This document shows, one piece after another, positions 23,601-30,540 of a DNA stretch of 64,000 nucleotides. The position numbers and the translations under genes are program-made. Numbering within the stretch: position 1 is the first letter of the stretch; each line of letters starts with the position of its first letter. The notes beneath the pieces were generated by a model. It was not told the origin of the DNA. It saw only the letters and a program-made list of their open reading frames with translations, and ran no database searches. This stretch comes from Aurelia coerulea (taxonomy: Eukaryota > Cnidaria > Scyphozoa > Semaeostomeae > Ulmaridae), in contig CM076959.1 in NCBI GenBank assembly GCA_039566865.1, forward strand, positions 14,615,501 through 14,679,500, in the 5' to 3' direction.

Positions 23601-26600
23601 GAAAAATGTTCAACAAAAATTAAAATCATCGTAGTTTCTAAACTGTTTGACGCAACATGAAATAATTTCGAAGAAAACCATGTAGTGGGCGAGTAAAGAA
23701 AAGTTAAAATAAAACGCTTGCAAGTCTTTAGTTTGCTGTCCCATGACTGGATGCAGTATGCATAGTGGGCTTAATTGGCTTTAAGTAGTCAGAAATGCTT
23801 CCTGCCCACTCAAAAGAAATTACTGAAAAAAAAAGAATTGCGAGTCTAGATTATGCTTTCTCTTTCAGACCAAGCATTACAAACTTCTACAGCATCTCAT
23901 ATCTCTGGTATGCTGCTATTGGTGTATCATTTACTTTTGTCGCTGGTGTTATTTTCAGCTGGATTCTCGGTAGGTTTAACTTTTCATTCAATACACCAAG
24001 GACAGATGATTTTACAATAGGATCCGCTAGTTTCCATTGACATTCAAGCACAAAGCGCTTATCGATTGCAGATAAAGGGAATTCTATGCCCAATCAGTTA
24101 AGTCCACAAAACAACCGAGACGCAAAAGTTGCTCTGAAACCCATGTAGCTAGCTCGCTCGGTGTGAATTCCAGAAATGTTTTTAATAGCATACATGAACA
24201 CAGAAGAAACGTGTAGGTATAAACATGTGGCAGTGGCAGTTTGTTTGTTTGGTTCAGAACCTGAGCAGTAAGTGTTTTAATTACACCCAAGAAATACAAC
24301 TGTTAAACGCGCCTCATCGGCTTTTGAACCAAACAAATAAAATGCCCGAGGCAGATGTTTAGATATGTCCCTCTTCTTTTGCTATATGCTCATGTTTTCT
24401 CTTCAAAACCATATTTCTGGAATGTGCAATGAGCGAGCTAGCCACCTTAATTTCAGAATAACTTTTGCAGCTTGGTTTGTTTTTCTTCGTGACTTGACCG
24501 ATTGGTTTAGAATTCCCTTTGTCTGCAACCGCCAATTGCTTTGTACTTGGGTGTCAATCAAAAGTAACAGATTACTATGAGCTTTACATGCACAAAAAAT
24601 TGATTTGGCAGTCATCAGTGATTTTTGCAGTATGATTCAAAACCAGGTAGCCCTAAAAAGAGCTAAATTTGCTCATTTTTAAACCATTTACAAGATCAGC
24701 TATGCCATGGATAATGATTTGGTCTTTGATTTACTGAACAAAAAAGACAATTGCAGATCGGCCGTATCAAATTTTGATGATTTTTCAAACGGGAGTACTT
24801 TTTTTGGGACACTCGGTATATACATTTCGATCATTCAGTTAATGTATTCCTTTGTTATTTCAGGACCAGGAGACCCTGATGATGTAAACCCAGACCTTCT
24901 ATTCGACTATCGAGGATTTTTCTGGTCTTTCATGCCTCGTAAATGGCGTCCATCTCGTTACAATTTCAGACAAAGCTCAGAAGATTACGACATGGAAGTG
25001 AAATCACCAAGTGGAGATGTAAGGGCCTGTTTATAGGGCAGTTTTCAGCCCGGGCTGAAATTTCAGCCCGTTTTCCCGAGGTGAAACTTCTTCCCTCCTC
25101 TACGGTCAAAAGCTTGTAAATATCAGTTTGCCATTATATGGAAAATGTTTCGTCCCGGGCTGAAAATTGCCCCAGAGCTGAAATTTCAGCTCGCTTTGCG
25201 CTAGCGGAGATGAAAAGTTAAAGACAAATGACGGAGATATAAGGTGACTTAAATCAGGGGCCTGGGCAATCTAAATATAACCTATTGAATTCCATTGTAT
25301 TTGATGATATCGAGTGATTAGCAAATCAATTAGACAAATGAAAGCACTAAGCCATCTTTTGTTCTATTTTTAAACTAGGCACTATATATCCGTCATTTGT
25401 CTTTAATCCATTAATTAGCATGCTTCCCTAATGTTTTACGTGACGCGCTCCTATGTAATGGCAAATGTTTTTTCAGCCCGGGCTGAAAAATCAATGACGC
25501 ATGCGCTTTTGTCTACTTTTGGCGCTTGACAGATTTTCAGCCCGGGCTGAAACTCACTATGTGATGGCAAAATATCTTTACCTCGGGTAGCAGGGCTGAA
25601 GTTTCAGTACCTTGGTTTGGTCTTTCAAAATGATGTTCTCTTTATATATCACAGCACTATCCCAACTGGTATGTGGTTTAAAAAGGCTTTCTGATTATAA
25701 CAATAAAGATAATAACTTTGAAAATAGGTTCTAAAAATGAAATAAAAATAACAACATCAACCCCAACATTAGACTGATTACGATGAGTCCCAGTAATCGC
25801 TATTCAAAACGAGACTATTACACCAGACCGAGACCGCTCTTACTGGGACTCATAATATTACGGCAATATTTTTGGACTGACTTTTTTCACTTTTGAACGC
25901 CCTTGGGAACGAGGCTGCTATACACAGCCATGTACAAAGTATACAACAAAATACAACGCCATTAGAATCTCTGCAAATTCGATTGATTGATGTTGACCAA
26001 CGGAAACTCGAAGCTCAAAGCAGAGTTTCAAGGAGCTTGGCCGGACAGAACAAAGTCTTATGAACAAGAATACCATGAAAACAGTTGGCGACAATATCAA
26101 ATTTTGTACGTAGGTACTATTTTGCTGCTTTCGCTAAGCATTAACTGATTTATTGTGAAGTTTTCAAATCAATGTGTTTCATTTGAAAACTACAAATGTT
26201 TGTGCTTTTCTGTGCCTAGGCCCTTATCGAAACGAGGCAGGCATAGTCATTTCAAAATAATGGCGTTTGATTATGAGTCGTAGTTAGGAGCGTCCGGCAG
26301 TATTTCAATAGCGATAACTACGACCATATCATCAGTCTACCCCAACATCAGCAAATTAACATTGACATTAAAAGGATGTTGGCTGTGGAATATTTCATCT
26401 CACTCCTACGTTTGTGGGATGCTTTGGATATTTTCCTAAAACTCCTGTATTTCCTATGTCCTATACTGTTTTTTGTAGTCGCATATTTAGTTGATATTTA
26501 GTTATAATTCTGTTCGTTGTATGTTCTGTATGTAATGCACAATATACCGGGTGTCCCAAAATGATGTATTATCGTTTTATTGCTTATGTGTCCGTAACAG

Positions 26601-28116
26601 ATGAACCGATTTTCGAAAACTGGTAAAACCACAACCAACATCTTGAAATACATTTTAGCTTTTAGGCAATCAAATAAACAAATTGTTTGAACATCGGTTC
26701 ATTGGTTATGGACATGTAAGCAATCAAACAATAATACATCATTTTGGGACACCCGGTATGTTACACGATTAATCGCAAAAACTTATCAAAATTCTACACT
26801 TACGATTTCGAAATACTGTAGAAGCTATATTGAGCCCTTCCTATCTATCAATCCTCCCTCTCTAATAAGCCCCTCTTCTCTGAGCCAAAATTTTAGATGA
26901 GCCCCTTTTCTATCAAGCCCCCCCCCCCTCCCACTTATAAAAAATTCCATAGGCTTCCAAAGGTTTTCCATTTATTGAGCTAAATAAGTGTGCATGATAA
27001 TTTTGATATGGTTTCAGATAAAACTGTGTCGAATTTATGTATTTCACTTTAAAAATGGTATATAGAATCCGAGAAATATGGTCTAAAAGAACTAAAAAGC
27101 TATCACATGTATCCTTGTAATTTGATTTTGTAAATAGCCCACCCCCTCCTCTTTTTTAGGCCTCCCGCTGGAGTGTCCGAAATTAAATAAGCCCCCGGGG
27201 ACTTAGTATAGCATTTACGGTATATGAGTTTGCATTGGCTCAGTTAGTCACACTCTGATGATAACATAGGCTCGAAAGGTCTCAATGTCCCAATTTCTTA
27301 GACATTTTTCGTTGCTTGCATTTGCCATTTTACTGCCATTTCACTACCATTTTGATTTTGAAATAGTCGATTATATTTCACTGTAATCGACAATAGAATA
27401 ATCCTAGAAGCAACCATGTCATTCATTGAGAGGTCCATGCGGTTGGACTAAATACCAACATTAGCAGCAATCCCTTTTCGTCTGTAGTGTAATGTGTGAG
27501 ATTGTTTTACTGTACTGTAGTGTGAAGTGCAACTTGGGTCTATGTAGAGTGGGGCTGCCTTCTTTTTTGGAATGACTATAATTTTAATTTGAATGACTAT
27601 AGCAGGACAGTAAACATCAATTTAATTCAATGTAGCAAAACTTAGACGAATGTCCTCAGTCTAGGAGCCGCTCTGCTCTACATGGTTTCTCGTTGTACCT
27701 AGAGTGTCTTCTCGTTGTGTAGTTTAGTGTCTTTTAGTGGAGTAGTGTAGTGTGGTATTGGGTTCTTTTGTTAGTTAAATTAGATTATTGTTTATATTTA
27801 TTGTAAGAGTCATTCATAGTGGGGACTAGATGACCATGTGTCTTTTCCCGCTATGATTGGCTCAGATTCTTGTGTTGTAGTTTATTTTCTTAGAGATTGA
27901 TATAAAAAAAAAAAGTTTGAAATAGATGTTATAAGCTTCTCACAAAGCAAATAATAGTGTCTAAAATGCATGTCTATTCACAAATAGGTTGTGCTGGTCA
28001 CATTGAACAGCAGTGATAGACAAATTGCAAAAGAGAGGGAAGTCGAAGCAAGCCAAGACCCGAATCACACATCAAATGCTGAAGCTGGTATTACCAACCA
28101 TGAACACGTGGAATAG
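2551..28116 (+). CDS. SLC5-family sodium:solute symporter, 12 exons, 5' partial
   Basis: Membrane transporter of the SLC5/SSS family, which moves an organic solute into the cell with sodium. The wording is closest to the sodium-coupled monocarboxylate (SLC5A8/A12) and multivitamin (SLC5A6) carriers; the substrate is inferred only. Twelve exons at 2551-2602, 4126-4193, 7838-8133, 9435-9564, 10365-10453, 15290-15402, 20041-20111, 20903-20989, 23130-23356, 23869-23969, 24864-25018 and 27988-28116 join in phase to 505 residues plus a stop. The conserved symporter signature ending GGMKA spans exons 2-3. The sodium-site helix motif STASSGLNS is in exon 6. There are many hydrophobic segments, a cysteine-containing extracellular loop in exon 9 and a hydrophilic C-terminal tail. 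Family members have about 610 residues, so roughly 110 N-terminal residues lie in exons not found here, probably upstream. The introns hold two large transposons and many MITEs. The nearest AATAAA after the stop is at about 28579. Confidence 0.9.
2640..3320 (-). pseudogene. non-LTR reverse transcriptase fragments, broken and partly duplicated
   Basis: On the minus strand, 2910-3122 encodes a reverse transcriptase core with HGSCLGPLLFLVHINDLP followed by WYADK, the degenerate YADD catalytic box. A piece upstream (to about 3300) gives the AFGT...LSKNLEHRG region in other frames, so frameshifts and stops have accumulated. The block at about 2640-2745 repeats the LFL-YINDLP segment of 3005-3110, so two partial copies lie side by side. 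It sits inside the SLC5 intron and is dead as a polymerase. The family is jockey/CR1-like by wording. Confidence 0.75.
3321..4125. other. SLC5 intron, no further feature supported
   Basis: Intron sequence. It contains a direct/inverted scrap (GCCTACGTGTAGACCC at about 3380 against TCTACTCGTAGGC at about 3601) that may be the ends of an old MITE, but the boundaries could not be set. Confidence 0.4.
4126..4193 (+). CDS. SLC5 exon 2 (residues 18-40)
   Basis: Acceptor TTTTTTAG, donor GTAAGTA. Together with the last base of the previous exon it reads VAGVPLTATIITTGLVCNFY then TTL, the transmembrane segment leading into the GG[LM]K sodium symporter signature. Confidence 0.9.
4313..4483 (-). mobile_element. 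171-bp MITE with TTAA-type target site, copy 2
   Basis: Same family as 849-1017 but inverted. The ends are TGGGAATCGACG and TGTCAATTCCCT, flanked by TTGA (4309-4312) and TTAA (4484-4487). The internal block with ATCGAGCAGCCGCTATAAA (minus strand) matches copy 1. Confidence 0.7.
4571..6163. repeat. MITE with a SINE fragment inside, tandemly amplified
   Basis: Four units begin at about 4571, 4810, 5192 and 5571 with the shared block TATAA-ACGTTAGTTTCTAAG. The first unit is about 239 bp. The next are about 380 bp because each carries the same SINE 3' portion (starting CCTCGCGCCGTCCTTCGG and ending in a CTA-triplet tail) at the same position. The outer ends GGCTACGTTCACACTGC and GCAGTGTGAACGGGGCC are inverted repeats of a 'CGTTCACACTG' MITE. 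Open frames within (for example 5780-6028) are repeat sequence, not genes. Confidence 0.8.
6414..6560 (+). mobile_element. 3' end of a LINE (severely truncated)
   Basis: The block CCTGTAATATACATTGATAT through AGCCTACTTTAAATATATAT matches, in reverse complement, the 3' tail of the LINE at 44281-44945. Only the untranslated tail is present. Confidence 0.6.
6561..7079. other. SLC5 intron, nothing seen
   Basis: AT-rich intron sequence with no supported feature. Confidence 0.4.
7080..7708. mobile_element. 629-bp non-autonomous Tc1/mariner-type element
   Basis: The left end CCGGGTGAGTCAGAAAAAAG follows TA (7078-7079). The right end CTTTTTTCTGACTCACTCGG (rounded) is its inverse, followed by CA instead of TA. 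The terminal CCGGGTG motif is shared with the elements at 26547 and 31361. The two minus-strand open frames inside (7163-7444, and part of 7456-7788) have no transposase similarity I can see. Confidence 0.7.
7838..8133 (+). CDS. SLC5 exon 3 (residues 41-139)
   Basis: Acceptor ATCCTAG, donor GTAACA. It starts GGMKAVIWTDVFQAG, the most diagnostic part of the family signature, then gives a membrane helix (VMVLGLVVVLIVGAV), a cytosolic stretch with DFNPDPRIRNTFW and the conserved PVWTVSQTAVQRFLSAKS region. It ends with two bases of the next codon. Confidence 0.95.
8219..8512. repeat. palindromic MITE-like repeat with many CCTTGT motifs
   Basis: The ends CTGTACGAAAATACA and TGTATTTTTGTACAG are inverted. 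The inside carries about ten copies of the short motif CCTTGT(A/G) or its complement, which fold back on one another. No target duplication was recognised. Confidence 0.5.
8513..9434. other. SLC5 intron, no gene supported
   Basis: Overlapping open frames on both strands at 8927-9378 (115 and 128 codons) show no domain or splice context; they read as chance frames. Confidence 0.4.
9435..9564 (+). CDS. SLC5 exon 4 (residues 139-182)
   Basis: Acceptor TTTTTAG, donor GTAGGT. It encodes ALYLNIVGLIFIVSLCVLDG then LVIYGVYHKCD, a membrane helix followed by the YGVY-x-CD turn typical of SLC5, and ends SNDQ in phase 0. Confidence 0.9.
9565..10364. other. SLC5 intron, nothing seen
   Basis: AT-rich intron without a supported repeat boundary. 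Confidence 0.4.
10365..10453 (+). CDS. SLC5 exon 5 (residues 183-212)
   Basis: Acceptor TTCTACAG, donor GTTACA. It encodes VLPYFIIDRLGHLQGVPGLF followed by TSCLFSGAL, the conserved LPYF...LPGLF...FSGAL helix. It leaves two bases (AG) that complete the serine of STASS in the next exon. Confidence 0.9.
10705..10749. repeat. (CAAA)n microsatellite
   Basis: About eleven CAAA units with one interruption. Just upstream at about 10548 is AACCTCGTTCCCAGGGTGCTC, whose inverse-like form (TTGGGAACGAGG) also occurs at about 25903; it is a dispersed repeat. Confidence 0.85.
11148..13445. mobile_element. Transib-like foldback DNA transposon, non-autonomous
   Basis: A 2,298-bp element with terminal inverted repeats of about 760 bp (11148 to about 11910, and about 12690 to 13445). 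Both ends begin CACAGTGATCCAGA and the element is flanked by a perfect 5-bp duplication CAGTA (11143-11147 and 13446-13450). CACA/TGTG-type termini with 5-bp duplications are the established hallmark of the Transib superfamily, whose transposase is related to RAG1. The roughly 780-bp centre has no transposase frame, so it would depend on an enzyme made elsewhere. The matching open frames at 11612-11848 and 12703-12990 are the same repeat read from each arm, not genes. It lies in SLC5 intron 5. Confidence 0.75.
13451..14843. other. SLC5 intron, no gene seen
   Basis: AT-rich sequence. Short open frames have no recognisable content. A run of ACAAACA-type simple sequence lies at about 14600-14700. 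Confidence 0.4.
14846..15095. mobile_element. one-ended copy of the CCGGGTGCGCC Tc1/mariner-type MITE
   Basis: Begins TA then CCGGGTGCGCCAAAATAAAC and tracks the complete element at 31361-31964 for about 250 bp, including TTTAGAGCTAGAAGCGAGTTT. The right terminal repeat is absent. Confidence 0.7.
15290..15402 (+). CDS. SLC5 exon 6 (residues 212-250)
   Basis: Acceptor TTCCTGCAG, donor GTGAGTG. It encodes STASSGLNSIAAVTLEDIIK, the strongly conserved helix that carries sodium-binding serines in this fold, then RTHPGLSE and STRISKIIG. Confidence 0.95.
15633..16153 (+). repeat. left terminal inverted repeat of the 4.2-kb transposon
   Basis: Pairs with 19287-19816. The best-matching blocks contain GCGGCCGCTCCGCTAACCTC and CCTAGGTCACTTTTG-type sequence, found inverted in the right arm. 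Confidence 0.85.
16764..19177 (+). pseudogene. transposase with two frameshifts
   Basis: Read in three successive frames, 16764-17100, 17100-17960 and 17960-19177, this gives one protein of about 800 residues. The N-terminus has paired cysteines (KYCCNPF and KICSKCRKRL), a likely zinc finger, followed by an acidic stretch. The middle has a basic, helix-turn-helix-like part (SWSRRKIMSKFGCSNRMATQ) and the conserved CVLAGASGTHQVCVC block. The C-terminal half has GDFSENFIF, SDCGTHDT, FSDGCAGQYKNLKNF and HGKGPSDGIGGTVKREA, a plausible acidic catalytic series. The first shift coincides with a tandem ATCGATCG near 17095. The second coincides with a run of four G near 17960. Apart from these no stop interrupts it, so inactivation is recent. 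I chose the ATG at 16764 because the frame upstream has no earlier ATG. Confidence 0.85.
19287..19816 (-). repeat. right terminal inverted repeat of the 4.2-kb transposon
   Basis: Inverse of 15633-16153. The inner limit is set by TTTCACCAGTAC-AATCCTTATCA, matched in the left arm at about 16133. A short poly-C/G tract (19878-19888) lies just outside the element. Confidence 0.85.
20041..20111 (+). CDS. SLC5 exon 7 (residues 250-273)
   Basis: Acceptor TTAATTTCAG, donor GTGAGA. It encodes ACTFGMIIIGGAFLVSFVGT then MVLQ, one transmembrane helix, ending in phase 0. Confidence 0.9.
20159..20720 (+). mobile_element. degenerate Tc1/mariner-like fragment
   Basis: TA followed by CGGGGTGTCCCAAAAAACTGC is a typical mariner-type terminus. 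Downstream, a frame around 20500-20600 reads like a short basic DNA-binding segment (LREETIAAIHRKLKHLG). An inner inverted pair, TTTGTTCCAAAATAG against CTATTTTGGAACAGA, lies at about 20338 and 20440. No right end was found. Confidence 0.4.
20903..20989 (+). CDS. SLC5 exon 8 (residues 274-302)
   Basis: Acceptor TTCTCGACAG, donor GTGAGTA. It encodes LAYSIFGIIGGPCLGIFALG then MMVPSATWK, the conserved GG-GP-LG-F-LG glycine-rich helix of SLC5 members. Confidence 0.95.
21095..21302 (+). mobile_element. retroelement 3' tail ending in CTA triplets
   Basis: TTGTAAATAGATATAATTTT, then CTGCAAAGCAGTCCTCTGG, then the shared tail CTAAATTAGCTTTAAATAGC ... AGCCCACTTAAAATAAATTA followed by ACTACTACTAC. The last 60 bp are the same tail carried by the SINEs at 30541 and in the tandem array at 4571, so SINE and LINE share a 3' end here. 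Confidence 0.65.
21303..21801. other. SLC5 intron, no gene seen
   Basis: Contains a short inverted pair (CCTCAACTTACG and CAGTTGAGGGCC), perhaps a degraded MITE, but no boundaries can be set. Confidence 0.35.
21802..21879 (-). repeat. small snap-back element, copy C
   Basis: Arms GTCGTAGTTA (21808-21817) and TAACCTACGAAC (21845-21856) pair imperfectly. The loop contains TCGCTATTGA and GGACGCT on the minus strand, and the flank TAGACTGATT is shared with the copies at 25772 and 26268. Confidence 0.55.
21880..23129. other. SLC5 intron with a retroelement tail scrap
   Basis: At about 22720-22800, TTATTGTAAATAGGAGTCTA ... GGCTCCCTGTAAAGCAGTA resembles the LINE tail at 21095. A pyrimidine-rich tract (CCCTTCC-type) covers 22880-22990. 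The rest holds nothing I can support. Confidence 0.45.
23130..23356 (+). CDS. SLC5 exon 9 (residues 303-378)
   Basis: Acceptor TTTGTTTAG, donor GTAAGTAA. It encodes GAYCGAFVGVATTLWLAIGA, a membrane helix, then the large extracellular loop QVYPPHKFKAPISVEQCPSY ... KYPTNFSGIYYDTMKSHG, with one N-x-S glycosylation sequon (NFS). Confidence 0.95.
23436..23690. mobile_element. half of a palindromic MITE (GGTGTAAAATT family)
   Basis: AAAAAGGCTGGTGTAAAATT through CATGAAATAATTTCGAAGAA corresponds to one arm of the complete palindrome at 28785-29277. The same family recurs at 35990, 41238 and 55070. Confidence 0.65.
23725..23832 (+). mobile_element. SINE 3' fragment
   Basis: GTCCCATGACTGGATGCAGT ... 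GGCTTTAAGTAGTCAGAAAT ... CCCACTCAAAAGAAATTACT is a diverged copy of the SINE tail found intact at about 30690-30780. Confidence 0.65.
23869..23969 (+). CDS. SLC5 exon 10 (residues 378-412)
   Basis: Acceptor TCTCTTTCAG, donor GTAGGT. It encodes PSITNFYSISYLWYAAIGVS then FTFVAGVIFSWIL, the conserved YSISYLWY entry to the last core helix. Confidence 0.95.
24037..24580. mobile_element. palindromic foldback element, copy in SLC5 intron
   Basis: Arms such as GAGCTAGCTACATGGGTTTC (minus strand) and GAGCGAGCTAGCCACCTTAA, together with AACATGTGGCAGTG against GAGGCAGATGTTTA, are inverted across a short centre. It is the same family as the better-preserved element at 63078-63677, with worn outer ends. 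Confidence 0.65.
24700..24828 (-). mobile_element. one end of a mariner-type element
   Basis: The segment ends AGTACTTTTTTTGGGACACTCGG followed by TA, so read inward from the right it begins CCGAGTGTCCCAAAAAAAG. No partner end was located. It stops about 35 bp before the exon 11 acceptor. Confidence 0.5.
24864..25018 (+). CDS. SLC5 exon 11 (residues 412-463)
   Basis: Acceptor TTATTTCAG, donor GTAAGG. It encodes PGDPDDVNPDLLFDYRGFFW then SFMPRKWRPSRYNF and an acidic serine-rich stretch, the start of the cytosolic tail. Ends in phase 0. Confidence 0.9.
25024..25605. mobile_element. MITE built from TTTCAGCCCGGGCTGAAA palindromes
   Basis: The 18-bp palindrome or close variants occur at about 25046, 25154, 25470 and 25535. 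The element begins within six bases of the exon 11 splice donor. Outer boundaries are approximate and no target duplication was found. Confidence 0.6.
25772..25860 (+). repeat. small snap-back element, copy A
   Basis: Perfect 14-bp arms ATGAGTCCCAGTAA (25783-25796) and TTACTGGGACTCAT (25840-25853) enclose a 43-nt loop with TCGCTATTCAAAAC and GACCGCTCT. The left flank is TTAGACTGATTACG. Related to 26268-26345 and 21802-21879. The first part of the same unit recurs alone at about 11093 (TTAGACTTACGACGATGAGT). Confidence 0.65.
26268..26345 (-). repeat. small snap-back element, copy B
   Basis: Perfect 10-bp arms GTCGTAGTTA (26277-26286) and TAACTACGAC (26315-26324). On the minus strand the loop reads TCGCTATTGAAATAC ... 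GGACGCTCC and the flank TAGACTGATGATATG. Confidence 0.65.
26547..26756. mobile_element. 210-bp Tc1/mariner-type MITE
   Basis: CCGGGTGTCCCAAAATGATG at the left and its exact inverse at the right, with TA on both sides (26545-26546 and 26757-26758). A complete, well-preserved copy. Confidence 0.9.
27200..27914 (+). mobile_element. retroelement 3' region ending in poly(A)
   Basis: A non-coding stretch with TGATGATAACATAGGCTCG, then a TAGTGTAGTGT-rich part, then TTATTGTAAGAGTCATTCAT ... TTTTCCCGCTATG and a run of 11 A near 27902. The TTATTGTAAG-to-CCCACTATGG segment recurs at 57090-57180, which supports a dispersed retroelement tail. The 5' limit is uncertain. Confidence 0.45.
27988..28116 (+). 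CDS. SLC5 last exon (residues 464-505 and stop)
   Basis: Acceptor TTCACAAATAG. It encodes VVLVTLNSSDRQIAKEREVE and a polar tail ending NHEHVE, then TAG. Assigned as the last exon because it is in phase, fits the family's hydrophilic C-terminus, and no donor precedes the stop. The tail itself is not conserved enough to prove it. Confidence 0.75.
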   Translation, partial: VVLVTLNSSDRQIAKEREVEASQDPNHTSNAEAGITNHEHVE

Positions 28117-28784
28117 TGATGTGGCCTGTCACTTACTGCCTCAAAGGTTTATTCTTATACAGTAAATCCTCGCCTATATGAACATACTTTTCGAAAGCCA
28201 GGCTGAATAATGCGCTTATGCTGAAGGTCCTTACGTTAAGGCAGCCTGTCACGCATTCGATTGGGTGATAAGGATAGTTCACAAATGATTCGTGGTACAA
28301 CATTTAAAAATAGCCTTAAATAACGGACTCAACATATTAAACCCATAAACGCAAGAAGACTATTAACTCCTGTAAAAGAAACAATAACCAAAAGAAGCCT
28401 GTGACAAGAGAAAAACTGGTAAATCCTGTAAGACAAAACCGAATTAACCTTAAAACATGAAAGGAAAGAAATAAGTTAATAACTCACCAGTAACTGCTGA
28501 GAAGATAAACGTGAAATCAACAAATACTAGTTTCATCGCACTCTCATCAGTTTGGTTCGTGCGAAGAACAAATTACCAATAAAAACAAGCCACTTTTATA
28601 GCAGACGAACAAAACAAAACCGACACGCCATTAGCACCTAAGCCACTTATTGGCTAAACCCAATAAGGATAGTTCAATGAATAGAAGAATTGAATGGCTG
28701 CTGATCCTGATTAGAAAATGAAACTGGTCAACCTTCCTTTATCATAAATGCATAGATTCAGAGCATAGCTCCCAAATCTTTAAC
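28117..28784. other. 3' flank of the SLC5 gene
   Basis: Probably 3' untranslated sequence and flank. One AATAAA at 28579-28584, about 460 bp after the stop, could be the poly(A) signal. Confidence 0.4.
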
Positions 28785-29277
28785 TCAGCGTAAAAAGGTG
28801 GGTGTAAAATTCCATGATCTATTTCTTCTGATTGAGTGGCTTGAACAAAACTTTAGTTACTTATCTATAATTCTACCATTAGACTTTTCAGAAGTTTTAA
28901 ATATTTTTCGAAATTTCAGGGTATGTTGCATTTCAACTCATTTGAGGGGGTTACGTCATCAAATTTCTAAATCATAAACCAGAAAAGTGACAGACTTTTG
29001 CTTGATACCATATTGTAGACATTCATAAACTATGGTTTTCTTTGAAATTATTTCATGTTGCTTCAAACAGTTTAGAAACTACGATGGTTTTAAGTTTGTT
29101 TGAAAATTTTTCTTGAATTTTTGAAAAAGTAGAAAAACACTCTGATTCTGAAAATATTGAAGATTTCAGAAAAGTCCAACGGTAGAATTATACAGAAATA
29201 GCTGAAGTTTCTTTGAAGTAATTCAGTTCAAAGAAATAAGTAGCCGAATTTTACACCAGCCTTTTTAAAGATTTGGA
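28785..29277. mobile_element. complete palindromic MITE (GGTGTAAAATT family)
   Basis: The left arm starts AAAAAGGTGGGTGTAAAATT and the right arm ends AATTTTACACCAGCCTTTTT. Both arms carry GAATTGAATGGCTT-like and TTTAGAAACTACGATGG-like blocks in mirror order. Long arms with a central axis near 29010. Partial copies lie at 23436, 35990, 41238 and 55070. Confidence 0.8.
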
Positions 29278-30009
29278 ACCTATGCTTAGATTCACAAGGA
29301 AATGCGTTTGGTTGAGCTCTGACTCTATTAAAGCTCATCAGATGCTTGACAGGCTACCTTTAATTTCAGGGTATAAAGGTTCTCAATAGTTCTTATTCAA
29401 AGGGCTTCTTGTGTAAACCTTTTTGGAGTTATCACCAAGATATTCTCAACCCTCCTATTCATTTCGTCAATGCTAGTACGCACTTAATAACGAATTGTAA
29501 GCTTGGGGATGAGGTTCAGATTTTAGCTGCCAACAGAGACAAATATTAACTTGATGAGGAAGATAAAAAATCAAATCTATTTCTCTTGATAATAAGAATC
29601 TATGTTTTCATCAAACTGAAACTGGTTCTTCATTGCAAGGTGCATAATTGGCAAATACAGCTTATTGGCTCTCATTCTTGTAGCTTCTTATATGCGGGGA
29701 TTTAGTGAATTACTATACAGCTAACGTTTTGCTTCTTTGCTGCTAAAATAGACCAAACGTGTACATTTTTCTCTCAGGAGTTGTTTGTAGAAAGGATAGG
29801 ATGATGACAATGATTATGATATACAGATGATATCACTCATGGGAATGGCAATAGACAGGCTCCGTTTCTCCGCTCCGTCAGGAATTTTGACAAAAAAAAC
29901 AAACTCTACGAGCAAGACTATGCCTAGCCTCTAGAAAGTGAATGTTATAAACAAGGTATCAGCATGTAGCTGAAGGGCATAGCTATCTTTTGAGACGTTG
30001 TTTAGTTAG
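29278..30009. other. no gene seen
   Basis: AT-rich intergenic sequence with no supported feature. Confidence 0.4.
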
Positions 30010-30190
30010 TTTAAACTGAACGCGAGGTAGTGGTTTTCAGCGCCAAGCGCTGGGATCGCAGATGTATAGAAGGCCAATTCGAGTCCGCGACCCCTTGTCA
30101 TGACGCTCGACTGGTGGGGCTCTACCTGGGACCGAACCATGTCCGCCTGACTGTTTTGGCTGCAAAGACAAGGATTACACCACTGCGCTA
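30010..30190 (-). mobile_element. tRNA-derived SINE, copy 1
   Basis: Read on the minus strand it begins with a tRNA-like head (TAGCGCAGTGGTGTAATCC, A box) and a diverged B box, then the body CGAGCGTCATGACAAGGGG and GCGATCCCAGCGCTTGGCGC. Same family as 38940-39121 and 62647-62812. Confidence 0.8.
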
Positions 30191-30540
30191 CAAACTATAA
30201 CGGCTCTTCGAAAAACCAGAGTCAAAAACATGGTTGCCATTCATCTCTCCGGCTTTCCCATCCTTTCCAGTCCATGAAAAGCTGAACTTGCTTAGGAGCA
30301 CGAAATTAGAATACGGAGCATAGGTCAGTCATTTTGCAAATACTAGATTTTCCCAGACGACATCAAATCTATCTCTATGTTAAGTTTTCACGAAACGTTG
30401 ACTGGAAAAGGATGACCACTATTTCACTCTAAATGAGAAATACAAGATACGACATTTTCTTTTCACCTGAGTTTTCGGACAGAAGTGACCATACATCAGC
30501 TCGAAAGATAGCCATGCCTTTTAACTAAACGCTGAAACAA

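Noticed and set aside
26268..26345. Hammerhead ribozyme, because CTGATGA and GAAA occur in order on the minus strand
   Set aside because: The stem II that would separate them is weak with a 12-nt loop, no matching stem I/III and cleavage triplet could be drawn, and a simpler long hairpin explains the segment.
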